A stretch of DNA of 64,000 bases, taken from positions 62,001-126,000 of IMG/VR virus record IMGVR_UViG_3300032294_002797; one strand, given 5' to 3'. This DNA is from a virus. A model generated the notes under the pieces. It was not told where the DNA came from and did not search any database. It worked only from the letters and a program-made list of their open reading frames with translations. Below, piece by piece: positions 63,228 to 64,000 of the stretch. The first letter of the stretch is position 1. Every line of letters starts with the position of its first letter. The position numbers and the translations under genes are program-made.

Positions 63228-64000
63228 TTATTCTCCCTTTTTTAAAATATCTTGTATAGTCATAATTTTATCTAACATAGCAACTCCCAATATGTCAAAC
63301 TTTATTATACCCAAAGATTCTAAATCTTGCATCTCCATACCGGCTATCGTTTGCTCATTTTTTACATCGTACACCATAGGACATATATCTTTTAAAGCAT
63401 GGGAGCTGATGGCTATGCCGGCGGCATGCTTGGATTGATTAGATTTCGTGCCCTCTAATCTTATAGCCTGTTCGAACCTTTTGGCAAGTGGTCCTTGTAA
63501 TTGTTGATTCTCATCTAAATAGCACCAATCTTTTAATTTATCTCCATTATTTTCTAATGCCCAGCGTATAATAGACGCTTCTCCCGTTTCTTCTTTCATT
63601 TCTTGTAGATCGTCAGCTATTTTAGCTTCATCTGGTATGTGCTTGGTGATATTGTTCATTTCATCGAAAGAAATATTACCATAAACACGCAATACATCTT
63701 TCAAGGCTCCTCTTCCTTTGATTGTATTAAACGTAATCATCTGAGAAACTTTATCATGTCCATATTTCTTTTTAATATATTCGATAATATTTTCTCTTTG
63801 ATTGATAGGAACATCAACATCTATATCTGGCATAGAGATATGTTCTGCAGTATTTCTACCAGCATTATAAAATCTATCAAACATTAGATTATACTTAATT
63901 GGATCTATATTGGTAATACCTATTAAATAGGAGACCAAACAACCAGCAGCACTTCCTCTGCCCGGCCCGGGAAGCCAGTTATTGCTTCTTACATAGTTCA
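63228..64000 (-). CDS. dnaE: DNA polymerase III alpha subunit, N-terminal half (palm), 5' end outside window
   Basis: The visible about 256 residues are the palm of a bacterial-type DnaE. In frame from the window edge it has 'PGRGSAAGCLVSYLIGIT' at 63945-63968 and beyond, then the catalytic 'PDIDVD' at 63813-63830 (two metal-binding Asp), 'TKSNQSKHAAGIAIS' (the DnaE palm lysine/His region), and 'IIKFDILGVAML' near 63290 with the third Asp. The protein stops at TAA 63228-63230 just after 'MTIQDILKKGE', exactly where a normal DnaE has the linker to the fingers. The fingers are encoded separately at 60719-62344. The PHP domain, if present, lies beyond position 64000. No intein motif is seen at the break. 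Confidence 0.9.
   Translation of the reverse strand, partial: NYVRSNNWLPGPGRGSAAGCLVSYLIGITNIDPIKYNLMFDRFYNAGRNTAEHISMPDIDVDVPINQRENIIEYIKKKYGHDKVSQMITFNTIKGRGALKDVLRVYGNISFDEMNNITKHIPDEAKIADDLQEMKEETGEASIIRWALENNGDKLKDWCYLDENQQLQGPLAKRFEQAIRLEGTKSNQSKHAAGIAISSHALKDICPMVYDVKNEQTIAGMEMQDLESLGIIKFDILGVAMLDKIMTIQDILKKGE

Noticed and set aside
62344-63230. Possible split intein or trans-splicing at the polymerase break
   Set aside because: The N-terminal half ends without an intein start block (no Cys-Leu-x-x-Asp-Thr-like motif), and the C-terminal half lacks an intein His-Asn ending before the fingers.
1-64000. Stop-codon recoding, tRNA genes, integrase or attachment sites
   Set aside because: Genes end on TAA, TGA and TAG without open continuation of homologous text; almost no non-coding DNA is left for RNA genes and no cloverleaf, integrase or att-like repeat was recognised by eye.

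Overview
The window reads as part of the genome of a large tailed bacteriophage (Caudoviricetes). Coding density is close to complete, no cellular or integration genes are visible, and the DNA is clearly AT-rich (judged by eye, not computed). All three stop codons act as stops, so the standard bacterial code fits. The tail genes have a siphovirus-like order and no contractile-sheath gene was recognised, but no complete genome is present to prove the morphotype.

Positions 1-51439 lie on the + strand and hold a virion and tail-assembly block. First come four adhesion proteins with collagen-like, fibronectin III, LamG-like, Mtd-N-like and YHYH modules. Three small proteins follow in the usual place of neck and tail-completion genes, then a probable tail tube protein, a tiny coiled-coil protein and three candidate tail-assembly chaperones. 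Next is a 5391-residue tape measure protein with a HAD-phosphatase-like domain embedded in it and a recurring 'GTDTVPAMLTPGEFVVN' spacer. Then come a fibre with YadA/Hep_Hag-like repeats, two tandem paralogous tail proteins, two giant tail-tip or baseplate proteins of 1775 and 2772 residues, and a zinc-binding protein.

Positions 51426-64000 lie on the - strand and form one tightly overlapped run converging on the virion block. In transcription order: the PHP/palm half of a DNA polymerase III alpha subunit (cut by the window edge), a 61-residue protein, a DnaQ-like exonuclease, the fingers/OB half of the same polymerase, then ssb with its own sigma70-like promoter and a UUCG-capped hairpin behind it. 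After this come a six-gene cassette rich in glycosyltransferases, a PD-(D/E)XK nuclease with NUMOD-like repeats, a probable single-strand annealing protein, a zinc ribbon protein and a membrane-anchored protein with a DUF2135-like domain.

The most unusual elements are the DNA polymerase split between palm and fingers with its proofreading-type exonuclease lying between the halves, the very long modular tape measure protein with an apparently intact HAD site, and the glycosyltransferase cassette inside the replication and recombination operon. The host cannot be fixed from the sequence. The membrane protein at 51426-52370 resembles proteins I associate with Planctomycetota, which is only a weak hint.
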